From contig NZ_CP053828.1 in the NCBI RefSeq assembly GCF_013372165.1, positions 1,240,001 to 1,304,000 of the forward strand: DNA of 64,000 nucleotides, in the 5' to 3' direction. Source of the DNA: Campylobacter hyointestinalis subsp. lawsonii. GTDB lineage: Bacteria; Campylobacterota; Campylobacteria; Campylobacterales; Campylobacteraceae. Shown one piece after another: positions 45,386-54,592 of this stretch (positions are counted from its first letter, which is position 1; the number at the start of each line of letters is the position of its first letter). Position numbers and translations under genes: made by a program. The notes below the pieces were generated by a model. The model made no database searches. It was given only the letters and a program-made list of their open reading frames with translations, and had not been told where the DNA came from.

Positions 45386-45982
45386 TTAAATTCCAAAAAC
45401 CCCGTTATATATGCTTTGCACCGCTTTATCTATACCGATTTTTTTTGAGCTAGAGACAAGCAGAGCATCTTTATCTGTTTTTAGTACTTTTGATCTCCCC
45501 GCCTGATTTAGCTTATCGCACTTTGTATATAAATTTAATATTTTTTGATCGTTTCTAACAAACCCATCTAAATAAAATCCTAAATTTTCATCTTTGGATA
45601 AATCAGTATGGCGTGAGTCTATAAGATGAACAAAAACTTTTATATTAAGTCTTTTTCTTAAAAATTCGTCTAGATTTTTTTGCCAAGCATTTTGCAAACT
45701 TTTACTTACTTTAGCATAACCAAAGCCGGGAAGATCGACAAAAATAAGTGGTATCTTCTCATTTTCGTTGTCAAATACAACTTCAAAAAAGTTAATAAGC
45801 TGAGTTTTACCCGGCGTTGAGCTAGATTTTGCTAAACCTTGATGATTTGTAAGAGCGTTTATGAGTGAGCTTTTACCTACGTTGCTACGACCTAAAAATG
45901 CGACTTCGCTCATACCAAAATCAGCAGCGTCATCTAAGCTAGCAGATGAGCTAAGAAACTTCGCGCTTGTTATTCTTATCAT
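45386..45982 (-). CDS. engB: ribosome biogenesis GTPase YsxC/EngB
   Basis: EngB is an essential GTPase for 50S subunit assembly. The 198-residue protein has the G1 motif FLGRSNVGKSSLINAL (about 29-44), the switch region STPGKTQLINFFEV, G3 FVDLPGFGYAKVS (about 81-93) and G4 LYTKCDKLN (about 151-159). Directly preceded by lptA (8 bases) and followed by the acetyltransferase gene without a gap. Confidence 0.95.
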   Translation of the reverse strand: MIRITSAKFLSSSASLDDAADFGMSEVAFLGRSNVGKSSLINALTNHQGLAKSSSTPGKTQLINFFEVVFDNENEKIPLIFVDLPGFGYAKVSKSLQNAWQKNLDEFLRKRLNIKVFVHLIDSRHTDLSKDENLGFYLDGFVRNDQKILNLYTKCDKLNQAGRSKVLKTDKDALLVSSSKKIGIDKAVQSIYNGVFGI

Positions 45983-45990
45983 TTGAAACC

Positions 45991-46464
45991 TTATTTTTTA
46001 TCTTCGATCTGAAAGATAAATTTAACTGGTTTTTTATCTTTGCTAGTGACTTTGTAAGTACCTTCAAGCTGATTTACGGTAATGATATCCCCATATACTT
46101 TTTTATCAGTCTGCATTTCATGAATATACGCATTTTGTTTTAACGTATAAAGCTGCTTTGATGGCTCATAAGTTAGCTCTTCTCCGCTCCCATCGTAATT
46201 TTTTTCATTCAAAATGAATTTAAATTTAGCATTTCCAGTAGCTACGTATTTTATAGGCTGCTTATTTTTATCAAAAAATATCTTTACAAAATCAGCATTT
46301 AACGTATCATAATCACCTTTTTTGATAACTACATTTCCTTTTAGATCGCTCACCAAAGCTTTTTCATCTGCAAAAAAATCTTCACTAGTAACCTCAATGC
46401 GCTCGGCATTTAAATTTATAGCCAAGAACAACCCAAATATAAAACTTATTTTCTTTCTAACCAT
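45991..46464 (-). CDS. lptA: LptA-like periplasmic LPS transport protein
   Basis: LptA forms the periplasmic bridge that carries LPS to the outer membrane. The 157-residue protein has a signal peptide (MVRKKISFIFGLFLAINLNA) and the OstA/LptA beta-jellyroll repeat pattern (FFADEKALVSDLKGNVVIKK; YDTLNADFVKIFFDKNKQ; YDGSGEELTYEP). It overlaps lptC by 19 bases. The lptC-lptA pair with kdsC upstream makes an LPS assembly module, as in C. jejuni. Confidence 0.85.
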   Translation of the reverse strand: MVRKKISFIFGLFLAINLNAERIEVTSEDFFADEKALVSDLKGNVVIKKGDYDTLNADFVKIFFDKNKQPIKYVATGNAKFKFILNEKNYDGSGEELTYEPSKQLYTLKQNAYIHEMQTDKKVYGDIITVNQLEGTYKVTSKDKKPVKFIFQIEDKK

Positions 46465-46985
46465 CCGTGAACCTTTTTTGCAAATATTTTTTTATCATCT
46501 ATCTTGTATAAAACGCTATTTCCGGTTATGATATTAGCATTTTGCTTATACTGCGTGATCTTAAACGGCACGTCGCTAAAGAGCTCTTTTTTTTGCATAT
46601 CATATACTATTTTTTGCGATTCGTATTTGAAATCGTCTTGATTTTTATAGATAGCATCATTTGTAAGAGTTATCAAATTTTGTCTTATCAGGGCATCTTT
46701 TGATTCTAAAAAATGCACCAAATCTCCCCTAAAAAGCGTTCCTTTAAACATATCTAACTCATCATATTCTTTATATCTAATGATGCTTTTGGTTTCGTAG
46801 CGTCCATAAACTAAAGTAGAGTTTAGCTCATAATCTACCACGTTATTTGCTTGCATATTTGCTATGCTTATCTGGGCTTTTATATTTTGTGAAGAATACG
46901 GGCTTTGAGTCATCAAAAAAACCATACTAACACTAAATAAGGCTATAATTACATAAAATATTTTTACAACCAAGGACTTAACCAC
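46446..46985 (-). CDS. lptC: LptC-like inner-membrane LPS transport protein
   Basis: The 179-residue protein starts at GTG, inside kdsC by 22 bases; a TTG four codons later is an alternative. One membrane helix (about 8-25) is followed by a periplasmic beta-rich domain (DYELNSTLVYGRYETKSIIR; DLVHFLESKDALIRQNLITL). LptC receives LPS from the LptBFG transporter and hands it to LptA. Similarity is weak at sequence level, so the call leans on its place between kdsC and lptA. Confidence 0.75.
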   Translation of the reverse strand: MVKSLVVKIFYVIIALFSVSMVFLMTQSPYSSQNIKAQISIANMQANNVVDYELNSTLVYGRYETKSIIRYKEYDELDMFKGTLFRGDLVHFLESKDALIRQNLITLTNDAIYKNQDDFKYESQKIVYDMQKKELFSDVPFKITQYKQNANIITGNSVLYKIDDKKIFAKKVHGWLERK

Positions 46986-47452
46986 TTATCTTTTAAATTT
47001 GATCTATCGATAATGATATCTATCATTTCTCTAACAGCACCAAAACCACCATTTTTACTAAGTTTGATATCCGTTTTTACTGATTCATGAGCGTCATTTG
47101 GACTAAAACTAAGCCCAACACTAGATAAAAGTCTCATATCATTTAAATCATCGCCGATAGCAGCTGCATTATCAAAACTTAGACCTTCTAAATTTAGTAT
47201 CTCACTAGCCTTTGCCATCTTGTCTTTTACATCTTGAAAACAGTATTTTACACCAAGCTCTTTTGCCCTATTTTCAACAATAATGGATTTTTTACCAGTT
47301 ATGATAGCTGAAATTTTTCCTAGCTTATTCCACTGCTGCAAAGCAAAGCCATCTTTTACATCAAAACGTTTAAACTCATCACCACTATTTGTTTTATAAA
47401 TACCGCCATCGCTAAGGCATCCATCAACATCAAGAAATATTATCTCTATCAT
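46964..47452 (-). CDS. kdsC: 3-deoxy-D-manno-octulosonate 8-phosphate phosphatase (KdsC-like)
   Basis: KdsC makes Kdo for the LPS core by removing phosphate from Kdo-8-phosphate. The 162-residue protein is a C0-type HAD phosphatase without cap domain: LDVDGCLSDGGIYKTN (about 7-22), IITGKKSIIVENRAKELG (about 50-67) and AAIGDDLNDMRLLSSVG (about 103-119), with the conserved DVDG nucleophile. Overlaps hisB by 4 bases and lptC by 22. Confidence 0.93.
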   Translation of the reverse strand: MIEIIFLDVDGCLSDGGIYKTNSGDEFKRFDVKDGFALQQWNKLGKISAIITGKKSIIVENRAKELGVKYCFQDVKDKMAKASEILNLEGLSFDNAAAIGDDLNDMRLLSSVGLSFSPNDAHESVKTDIKLSKNGGFGAVREMIDIIIDRSNLKDKWLSPWL

Positions 47453-48021
47453 AAAATACCCTTTGTGCTAGGTATTCCTATGCGTTCATTTTTACTCATC
47501 GCTCTTCTAAAAGCAACCGCAAATGCCTTAAAACTAGCTTCTGCGATATGATGAGAATTTGTCCCTCTAAGCTTTATAATGTGTAAAGTAATCCCAGCAT
47601 TCATAGCCAAAGCCCTAAAAAATTCTTCGATAAGTTCGCTATCAAAGGTACCTATTTTTTCATTCATCTTACTCTCATAAACAAGGTATGCTCTGTTTGA
47701 AAGATCCATAGCGCACTCAACAGCGGCTTCATCCATAACAACAACGCTATTTGCATATCTCTCTACGCCTTTAAGCGGATATATGCTCTCTTTTATAGCA
47801 GATCCTAGCACTATACCGCAGTCTTCTACGCTATGATGATCATCTATAAAAAGATCGCCTTTACAGCTAAGCTTTATATCCATCAATGAGTGTTTAGCAA
47901 GGCTGATGAGCATATGATCAAAAAACCCTATACCAGTATTTATTTCGCTTTTTCCACTACCGTTTATCTCAAGTTCTAGTTCAATATCTGTTTCTTTTGT
48001 AACTCTATGTTTTTTTATCAT
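47449..48021 (-). CDS. hisB: imidazoleglycerol-phosphate dehydratase
   Basis: HisB removes water from imidazole glycerol phosphate in histidine synthesis. At 190 residues this is the single-function form, without the phosphatase domain of the E. coli fusion. Manganese ligands are in FFDHMLISLAKHSLMD (about 33-48), IDDHHSVEDCGIVLG (about 60-74) and GTNSHHIAEASFKA (about 155-168). It sits in a cell-envelope operon, not with other his genes. Starts at ATG 4 bases after the rlpA stop. Confidence 0.95.
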   Translation of the reverse strand: MIKKHRVTKETDIELELEINGSGKSEINTGIGFFDHMLISLAKHSLMDIKLSCKGDLFIDDHHSVEDCGIVLGSAIKESIYPLKGVERYANSVVVMDEAAVECAMDLSNRAYLVYESKMNEKIGTFDSELIEEFFRALAMNAGITLHIIKLRGTNSHHIAEASFKAFAVAFRRAMSKNERIGIPSTKGIL

Positions 48022-48024
48022 TTT

Positions 48025-48801
48025 TTAATCCCTTACTATAAACGCACCTTTAAATTTACCCGAGCTTATAAAATCTCTAGCTTCATCTTCACTTCTAAAT
48101 CCAGCTAAAAACACTCTATATATAGGCTCACTATCTAGCACATAGTTTCTAACAGTCGTTCTGTATCCACTTGTCTTATCAAACTCTTTCTTATATGAAT
48201 CAGCTCCAGCTTTCTTTCTAAATGCACCGATTTGCACCATAAAATTTCCACCAGCATAAGTATGAGTAGTGGCCGATTTATTGCTTGGAGTCTCAACTTT
48301 ACCATAAAATCCAACAACTTCTAGCTTAACAGGGGCGGTTCCAGTACTTATCATAGATATCTCACTTGCTGCAGCCTTAGATAGATCTATGATGCGTCCT
48401 GCCACAAACGGACCACGATCATTTATCCTCACTAGTGTAGTTTTTCCATTTTTTAAATTTAGCACCTTTACCATAGTATTCATCGGTAAAGTTTTATGAG
48501 CGGCAGTCATTGCGTTCATATTATAGTTTTCACCATTACTTGTTTTTTTACCATGAAAATTTGGACCATACCAGCTTGCGATTCCACTAGCCGTGTCGCC
48601 GACCTCAACAACAGTAGGATAGTAGGTTTTGCCATTTATAGTATATGGTTTCATAGTGGCTTTATGCATACTAGATGAGTTACTTATACTCTTTGTTTGA
48701 AAATCCTTATTTGGATAATATGGTATATTTTTTACTACAGAACATCCAGTAAATAAAAGCACTAAACAAGCTAGATATAAATTTTTATTTAGGTATAACA
48801 A
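48025..48801 (-). CDS. rlpA: RlpA septal-ring lytic transglycosylase with SPOR domain
   Basis: The 258-residue lipoprotein starts at TTG inside the upstream gene. Signal and lipobox are [13 protein letters not shown] (Cys near 20). A double-psi beta-barrel domain follows: [20 protein letters not shown] (about 73-92) and [20 protein letters not shown] (about 118-137), and a C-terminal SPOR domain ([16 protein letters not shown]). RlpA cleaves glycan strands lacking stem peptides at the septum. Overlaps the upstream transglycosylase by 17 bases. Confidence 0.93.
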   Translation of the reverse strand: MLYLNKNLYLACLVLLFTGCSVVKNIPYYPNKDFQTKSISNSSSMHKATMKPYTINGKTYYPTVVEVGDTASGIASWYGPNFHGKKTSNGENYNMNAMTAAHKTLPMNTMVKVLNLKNGKTTLVRINDRGPFVAGRIIDLSKAAASEISMISTGTAPVKLEVVGFYGKVETPSNKSATTHTYAGGNFMVQIGAFRKKAGADSYKKEFDKTSGYRTTVRNYVLDSEPIYRVFLAGFRSEDEARDFISSGKFKGAFIVRD

Positions 48802-49993
48802 TACTATCTCCTATTTCTAGACGTGAGCTTTTGAGATTATTTAACTCTACTATATCTTCTACTTCTACATCAAATTTTTTAGAAATTCCAAGTAGTGTGT
48901 CACCTTTTTTAACTATATAATTTGCTAATGTCGGGCGATTTTTTGATGTTAAAATAATAATTTTATCGTTTGGCTTTACCTTTGTTATGTCGTTGTATTT
49001 TTGAATTTCTTTAGGACTAACTTTCCATTTAGTCGCTATTTTAGCTATAGTATCGCCTTTTTTAACATCATAAATTTTAAATGATTTACTATCCATAGGT
49101 TTAAAATTTGTTGCAAAAATATCTTTTTTATTAAGTGGTATATAAAGATAATACTCTTTTAAATTTGGCGGAGTAAAGCCGTATCTTAAATGAGAGTTAT
49201 ACTCTTTCATCTTTTTAGTGCTAAGCCCTATAGCTTCTGCGACTTCGCTCAAAGCAGTTCCTCCTGGCACTGAAACTCTTACTATGCTTATTTGATTTGC
49301 ATTATTTAGTATCGAAGAATCATTTGCAATGATAAAATCACTATCTTCAGCCATATTTGCAATTAAAAGTATCTTTCTTATAAATATTCTAGTTTCTAAA
49401 GAAAGGTATTTTTTATCCGGATCTACTAAAACGCTAAGATCGTCAGTTCCAGCTTTTGCGATAGCTTTTTTCAAATTTCCATCGCCACAATTATAAGCCA
49501 TGATAGCCAAATACCATTTTCCAAATTGTGCTTTTAATTTTTTTAAATATTTTATCGCTGCAAGAGTAGAAGCGATAGGATCACGTCTTTCATCGACATA
49601 TTTATCTACTTTTAACCCGTGAAGTTTTGCTGTACCTTCCATAAACTGCCACATACCGGCTGCTTTTGAATTTGACATCGCTTTATTTGATAGTCCGCTC
49701 TCAACTATAGCAAGATACAAAAATGATTTTGGCATATTGTGCTTATCCATAAGCTCTTTTAACATAGATATATGTTTGTATTCTTCTTTTATGGTATTTA
49801 CGAAACTTTTTTTTCTAGAACTAGAATCATCAAATTTCATAGCTAAAAAGTATGGATCTTTCATGTATTTAGGATCTATATCAAACTCTTTCAAAACTCT
49901 TAGTTGTGAGTTATAATCACTATTTGTAGGTATATATCCAAAAAGCGAACTAGCAGCTAAAAAACATAGTAAAATAGTTGTAAAAAATTTCAT
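48785..49993 (-). CDS. MltD-like lytic murein transglycosylase with LysM repeats
   Basis: The 402-residue protein has a signal peptide ([19 protein letters not shown]), an SLT domain with the catalytic Glu in [15 protein letters not shown] (about 92-106) and [18 protein letters not shown], and two C-terminal LysM repeats ([18 protein letters not shown], about 307-324; [18 protein letters not shown], about 362-379). It cleaves peptidoglycan to form anhydro ends. It is co-transcribed with rlpA, another glycan-strand enzyme. Confidence 0.93.
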   Translation of the reverse strand: MKFFTTILLCFLAASSLFGYIPTNSDYNSQLRVLKEFDIDPKYMKDPYFLAMKFDDSSSRKKSFVNTIKEEYKHISMLKELMDKHNMPKSFLYLAIVESGLSNKAMSNSKAAGMWQFMEGTAKLHGLKVDKYVDERRDPIASTLAAIKYLKKLKAQFGKWYLAIMAYNCGDGNLKKAIAKAGTDDLSVLVDPDKKYLSLETRIFIRKILLIANMAEDSDFIIANDSSILNNANQISIVRVSVPGGTALSEVAEAIGLSTKKMKEYNSHLRYGFTPPNLKEYYLYIPLNKKDIFATNFKPMDSKSFKIYDVKKGDTIAKIATKWKVSPKEIQKYNDITKVKPNDKIIILTSKNRPTLANYIVKKGDTLLGISKKFDVEVEDIVELNNLKSSRLEIGDSIVIPK

Positions 49994-50001
49994 TAGACTC
50001 C

Positions 50002-50766
50002 TTAAATATTAAATAATCTTTGTGCGTTTTTAGTCGTGATCTCCTCAACCTCGTCTTTTGTTAAATTTAAAATATCAGCTATCTTTTGTGCTACAAAATT
50101 AGTAAATTTAGGTTCATTTCTTTCGCCACGATGCGGCTCAGGCGTAAGATATGGACCATCTGTTTCTATTATCACTTTATCAAGCGGAATTTGTGGTAGA
50201 ATTTCGACTAGTTTTTTAGCATTTTTAAATGTCAAAACTCCGCCAATACCATAGTAAAACTTATCGCTAAGTTCTAGCAAGATAGGACTTGCATTAAAAC
50301 AATGCAAAACTCCACCTACAAGTTCATCTTTATACTCTTTTAGTATATTTAAACTATCTTCGTTTGCATCTCTTATATGTACAATAAGAGGTTTTTTTAG
50401 CTTTGAAGCTAACTTTATCTGATCTATAAAAACATCTTTTTGTCTATTTTTATACTCTAAAACACCAGTTTGCGGAAGTCTGAAATAATCAAGCCCACAC
50501 TCTCCTACGGCTACGCATCTGCTATCTTTAGCAAATTTAATCAAAGTATCTCTATCATAGCCCTCTGTCTCATAAGGATGAACTCCGACTGCAAAAAAGA
50601 TATTATCATATCTATTTGCTATTTTACACGCTTTTGGTAAATCATTGATATCAGCACCGGGGATTATCACCTGTTTTATGCCATTATTTTGTAAATTTTT
50701 TATCAAATCATCTAGATCATCAATGTATCTTTCATCATCTAAATGACAATGAGTATCTATAATCAT
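50002..50766 (-). CDS. tatD: TatD family metal-dependent hydrolase
   Basis: TatD enzymes are metal-dependent nucleases, some with 3'-5' exonuclease and repair roles. The 254-residue protein has MIIDTHCHLDDERY (metal ligands at about 6 and 8), VGECGLDYFRLP (about 89-100), PLIVHIRDANEDSLNIL (about 126-142) and VIIETDGPYLTPEPHRG (about 201-217). It overlaps the response-regulator gene by 4 bases and ends 8 bases before the transglycosylase gene. Confidence 0.93.
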   Translation of the reverse strand: MIIDTHCHLDDERYIDDLDDLIKNLQNNGIKQVIIPGADINDLPKACKIANRYDNIFFAVGVHPYETEGYDRDTLIKFAKDSRCVAVGECGLDYFRLPQTGVLEYKNRQKDVFIDQIKLASKLKKPLIVHIRDANEDSLNILKEYKDELVGGVLHCFNASPILLELSDKFYYGIGGVLTFKNAKKLVEILPQIPLDKVIIETDGPYLTPEPHRGERNEPKFTNFVAQKIADILNLTKDEVEEITTKNAQRLFNI

Positions 50767-52034
50767 AATATTTCTACCCTATTTTTTCCGGCTGTTTTCG
50801 CATTATAAAGTGCTTCATCAGATTTTGATATAAGCTGGTCGATATTTTTAGAAAAGTCACCACTAGTAATGCCTACAGAGACCGTAAATTTTATATCAGA
50901 ACCTTTTATATTTATTAAACAAGCGGCGATTTTGGCTCTTATAGATACGATTTTTTTTACAGCATCATCAAATTTAATATTTTTTAAAACTACGCAAAAC
51001 TCCTCTCCACCAAAACGAGCTACTAAGTCGTTTTCATCAAGCCCACCTATCAAAAAGCTTGAGAGTTTTTGTATGACAAGATCGCCTATATCGTGTCCAT
51101 ATTTATCATTTATCTTTTTAAAATCATCTATATCAAACATAGCCACAGCAAAACTCTGCCCTAGACCTTCTTTATAGTATTCATTCATATTTTTATAGAA
51201 ATATCTTCTATTATAAGCACCACTTAAAAAATCAGTGTTTGCTAATTTTGTCATAGAATTTATATTTTCCATAGACTCAATGCTATTATTTACTCTACAC
51301 ACAAACTCCTCTTTGCTAAATGGCTTTACGATGAAGTCATTTGCTCCATTTTTTAGGAATTTCGCCCCGATATCAGAGTTTATATCATCTCCTGTGATAG
51401 CTATAACGATCATTTCATTCTTAGAATAGTTCTCTCTTACACGCTCCATAAGCTCAAAACCATCCATTACAGGCATATCATAATCAGTTAAAATGAGTTT
51501 TATATCAGGATTATCAGCTAAATAATTCATAGCCTCTTCACCGTGTGCTGCAGCAAAGACTTTGAACTGCTGTGAGAGTAAAAACTGCTTGATTGTATTT
51601 CTCATAGGTGTGTTATCATCGACTATCATCACCTTATAATCTCTATTTTTACTAAGTCTATTTATGGTATCAAAAATATAATTTATATTATTCATATTGC
51701 TTTTTATAACGTAATCAACTATGTTTTTATTTGTAAATATATCTTTTGTAGCTTTATCTACGCTTCCTGTTAAGACTATCACTAGTATATTTTTTGATAA
51801 AACATAATCAACTATCTCGCCATTTGGTGCGTCTGGTAAATTTAGATCTAAAAGTGCTATGAAAAAATCATCGTTATCTTCTATGATATCCCTTGCTTCA
51901 TTAAAACTATGAGCAACAACGATATCCATATCAACATTTTGCTCCATCTTTTTAGCTATCAACTTAGCTAAAGCCTTGTTGTCATCGACAACTAAAATTC
52001 TCTCTTTTATAGCAACTGCACTAGAAATATTCAA
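50763..52034 (-). CDS. CbrR-like response regulator with GGDEF-type domain
   Basis: The 423-residue protein has two receiver domains and a diguanylate cyclase domain. Receiver 1 (about 12-125) has LVVDDNKALA and the phospho-acceptor FIALLDLNLPDAP; receiver 2 (about 135-250) has IVDDNTPMRN and LILTDYDMPVMDG. The cyclase domain (about 265-423) has the metal/substrate region MFDIDDFKKINDKYGHDIGD and active site RFGGEEFCVVL (GGEEF, an active-type variant). Gene order matches C. jejuni CbrR, a bile-resistance regulator. Confidence 0.88.
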   Translation of the reverse strand: MNISSAVAIKERILVVDDNKALAKLIAKKMEQNVDMDIVVAHSFNEARDIIEDNDDFFIALLDLNLPDAPNGEIVDYVLSKNILVIVLTGSVDKATKDIFTNKNIVDYVIKSNMNNINYIFDTINRLSKNRDYKVMIVDDNTPMRNTIKQFLLSQQFKVFAAAHGEEAMNYLADNPDIKLILTDYDMPVMDGFELMERVRENYSKNEMIVIAITGDDINSDIGAKFLKNGANDFIVKPFSKEEFVCRVNNSIESMENINSMTKLANTDFLSGAYNRRYFYKNMNEYYKEGLGQSFAVAMFDIDDFKKINDKYGHDIGDLVIQKLSSFLIGGLDENDLVARFGGEEFCVVLKNIKFDDAVKKIVSIRAKIAACLINIKGSDIKFTVSVGITSGDFSKNIDQLISKSDEALYNAKTAGKNRVEIL

Positions 52035-52044
52035 ATTTAACTCC

Positions 52045-53568
52045 TTAAATATTTAATAATTTTTTAGCAAACATAGTCGCTTCATCGCTGATATGCTCAC
52101 CGCTTATCATTCTTGAAAGCTCACGTATGCGTCCATCTGTATCAAGCTCCCTTACTTTACTTTCATCGCCGTTTTTTTCCACTAAAAAGTGATGATGAGC
52201 CTTTGAGCTTAGTTGTGGTAAATGCGAAATAGCAAAAATTTGATAAAAACGTGCTAGCTCTAAAAGTACGTTTGCTATACTCATAGCCTCTTTTCCGCTT
52301 AAATTTGCATCTATCTCATCTAGGATCAAAACTCCGTTTCCAAACTCCGTGATATTTGCTTCACTAGCGATAAATGCGAGTCTTAAGCGATTTGTCTCAC
52401 CACTACTTAGATTTTTCAAATTTGTATTGTTTAAATTTACAACAACTTCATCAAAACCATTTATGGTGAGTTCTTTTTGTCTTATATCAAGAGTCGCGCT
52501 ATACATATAAAGTTCGCTCAAATAGCCATTTAACGTGTCATTAAATTTATCCAAACAGCTTTTTCTAGCATCTGATATCTTACTGGCTAGATCTAAGACC
52601 TCATCATTTACCTTTTTAAATTTATTTTCAAGTTCGCTTTTTTCAAACTCAATTCTCTCATATCTTTCTAGCTCAACTTTTCTATTGTTTAAGGTATTTA
52701 TGGCTTCTTCTATGCTGCCATACCTTTTTACTAGTCCGTTTAGATCCTCTATCCTATCAAGAACACGCTCTATATCCATATCTTCTAAATCTTCGAAATT
52801 CACACTGCTTCTTGCGATTTTTAGCTCATTTAAAGCCTCGCTAAAAAAACTACTATCGATATCGCTTAAATTTAATGCATCAAGCACAGCTTTTTCATAA
52901 GCAAATACCCCATCTGCTTTTTGCCAAGCAACTTCAATCTTATCTTTTTTGCTAAGTCTTTTTTTTGCCGTAATAAGCTCTTCAAACTCACCTATCGTCG
53001 GGTTTATATTTGATATTTTTTGTATCTCAAAACTTGCGAATTCTTTGAGTTCTTCTATCTTTTTTTCTTCTAGTTTTATCTTTTCTAACTCTTTTTTGAT
53101 CTCGTTAAATTTACTAAATTTATCATTATATTGTTTTAAAATTTCAGTAAAATTCGGATCTAAATTTGATGCTAAATGGTCTAAAACCGCAAGCAAACGA
53201 CTATTTTCAAACTCGCTTATATCCTTTGCGCTTAGATATTTTAAATGGCTACTTGCTATAAGAGAAAGATTTTTTTTAGATACTGATTGATTATTTATAA
53301 AATACCTAGTGCTTTTATCTTTTAGAAGTTTAAAACTATTTATTTCACTGCTTTCTATACCAAACTCGCTCATATCAAACTCATATATAACATCTGCTTC
53401 TATGAGCTTTGCTTCACTGTCTTTAAAGCCAAACACTGCTAAAATAGCGTTCATCAAAATCGACTTTCCAGCCCCACTAACTCCAGTAAATACACTCAAA
53501 CCATTTCCAAACTCTAGCTCTACTTCTTTAAAGCTAAGATGGTTTTTTATATAAATTCTACTTATCAT
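52045..53568 (-). CDS. recN: DNA repair protein RecN
   Basis: RecN is an SMC-like ATPase in double-strand break repair. The 507-residue protein is a little shorter than E. coli RecN (553). Walker A is FTGVSGAGKSILMNAIL (about 28-44), a long coiled coil spans about 145-340, and the C-terminal half has the ABC signature NLSSGETNRLRLAFIAS (about 391-407) and Walker B GVLILDEIDANLSG (about 416-429). It overlaps nadK by 11 bases. Confidence 0.94.
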   Translation of the reverse strand: MISRIYIKNHLSFKEVELEFGNGLSVFTGVSGAGKSILMNAILAVFGFKDSEAKLIEADVIYEFDMSEFGIESSEINSFKLLKDKSTRYFINNQSVSKKNLSLIASSHLKYLSAKDISEFENSRLLAVLDHLASNLDPNFTEILKQYNDKFSKFNEIKKELEKIKLEEKKIEELKEFASFEIQKISNINPTIGEFEELITAKKRLSKKDKIEVAWQKADGVFAYEKAVLDALNLSDIDSSFFSEALNELKIARSSVNFEDLEDMDIERVLDRIEDLNGLVKRYGSIEEAINTLNNRKVELERYERIEFEKSELENKFKKVNDEVLDLASKISDARKSCLDKFNDTLNGYLSELYMYSATLDIRQKELTINGFDEVVVNLNNTNLKNLSSGETNRLRLAFIASEANITEFGNGVLILDEIDANLSGKEAMSIANVLLELARFYQIFAISHLPQLSSKAHHHFLVEKNGDESKVRELDTDGRIRELSRMISGEHISDEATMFAKKLLNI

Positions 53569-54421
53569 TATGTCCCCATCTTAATTTCTGTTTCAACACT
53601 CCAAAATAATCCCTACTTTTATGCCTGACTAAATTTACCCAAACATCGCTTATTCCTATCTCAACGCTTGAATAATTTTTTAGATCGCTTCTGTCTTGTC
53701 CATCTATCAAAACCACAACGTCATCTTCGCTTTTAAACTCTACTTTAAACTCTTTTGGAAGTATCAATGGGCGCTGAGTAAGACTATGAGAGCAAACAGG
53801 CGTAAGACTAAAAACCTCACAAAGCGGATAGATGATAGCTCCTCCTGCGCTCATATTATAAGCCGTAGATCCAATAGCAGAGCTTACTATAACACCATCG
53901 CCGTAGTATGAGTTAAAATGTTTATCGTTTAAAAACGCCTCTATATGCGATGTTGAGTCTATCTTGCGTCTCATCAAAACAACGTCGTTAAAAGCAAATT
54001 TTTTAGTTATTTTATCATCTTTTTTAAATTTAGCTTCAAGCATATAAGGACGCTCTATAGTGTAGTTTCCTTTTAAAAACTCGCTTATAAATCCTTTAAA
54101 ATCTTCCAAAGTAACATCAGTCAAAAAACCCAAATGTCCAGTATGAACTCCAAAAACATAAGTACTAGCATTTGCACATTTTCTACAAGTTGCTATAAAA
54201 TTTCCATCTCCGCCTATAGAGATTATGAGTGGCGCTTTTTTTGCTAATTCTTCAAAACTATATCCTATTAAGCCAAGCTCTTTTGCCGCTCTTGATTCTA
54301 ATGCTATTTCTATGCCATAATCATTTAATATTTTTTCTATTATTTTTATTGCTTGTTTTTGCTCTAAAGCATTTCTAGTAGATATACCGATAGTTTTTAA
54401 ATTTTTATGAATTTCTGTCAT
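53558..54421 (-). CDS. nadK: NAD kinase
   Basis: NadK phosphorylates NAD to NADP. The 287-residue protein shows the GGDGN motif (LIISIGGDGNFIATCRK, about 65-81), the HTGHLGFLTDV segment (about 93-103) and the nucleotide-binding FNDVVLMR and YYGDGVIVSSAIGSTAYNMS (about 171-190). It heads the minus-strand run leading to PBP2, with a candidate -10 (TACAAT on the minus strand at 54440-54445) about 20 bases upstream. Confidence 0.95.
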   Translation of the reverse strand: MTEIHKNLKTIGISTRNALEQKQAIKIIEKILNDYGIEIALESRAAKELGLIGYSFEELAKKAPLIISIGGDGNFIATCRKCANASTYVFGVHTGHLGFLTDVTLEDFKGFISEFLKGNYTIERPYMLEAKFKKDDKITKKFAFNDVVLMRRKIDSTSHIEAFLNDKHFNSYYGDGVIVSSAIGSTAYNMSAGGAIIYPLCEVFSLTPVCSHSLTQRPLILPKEFKVEFKSEDDVVVLIDGQDRSDLKNYSSVEIGISDVWVNLVRHKSRDYFGVLKQKLRWGHNDK

Positions 54422-54555
54422 TTTTTTTCCTAATTCAATATTGTATAAAAAATATGCTTAAAAATGGCACCAAAAAAAGGTATTATCTAAATTTAAATAT
54501 GTCAAATAAAAACTCAAAATGATTTTATTTGATAAAAAATTTATAAAACTTGTAT

Positions 54556-54561
54556 TATAAT
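54556..54561 (+). promoter_or_regulatory. -10 box for aspS
   Basis: TATAAT, with T-rich stretches upstream, lies about 30 bases before the aspS ATG at 54593, which follows AAAGGACAAAAT. It is the only good candidate between the divergent nadK and aspS genes. Confidence 0.5.
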
Positions 54562-54592
54562 TATAGCTTTTACAAATAAGAAAGGACAAAAT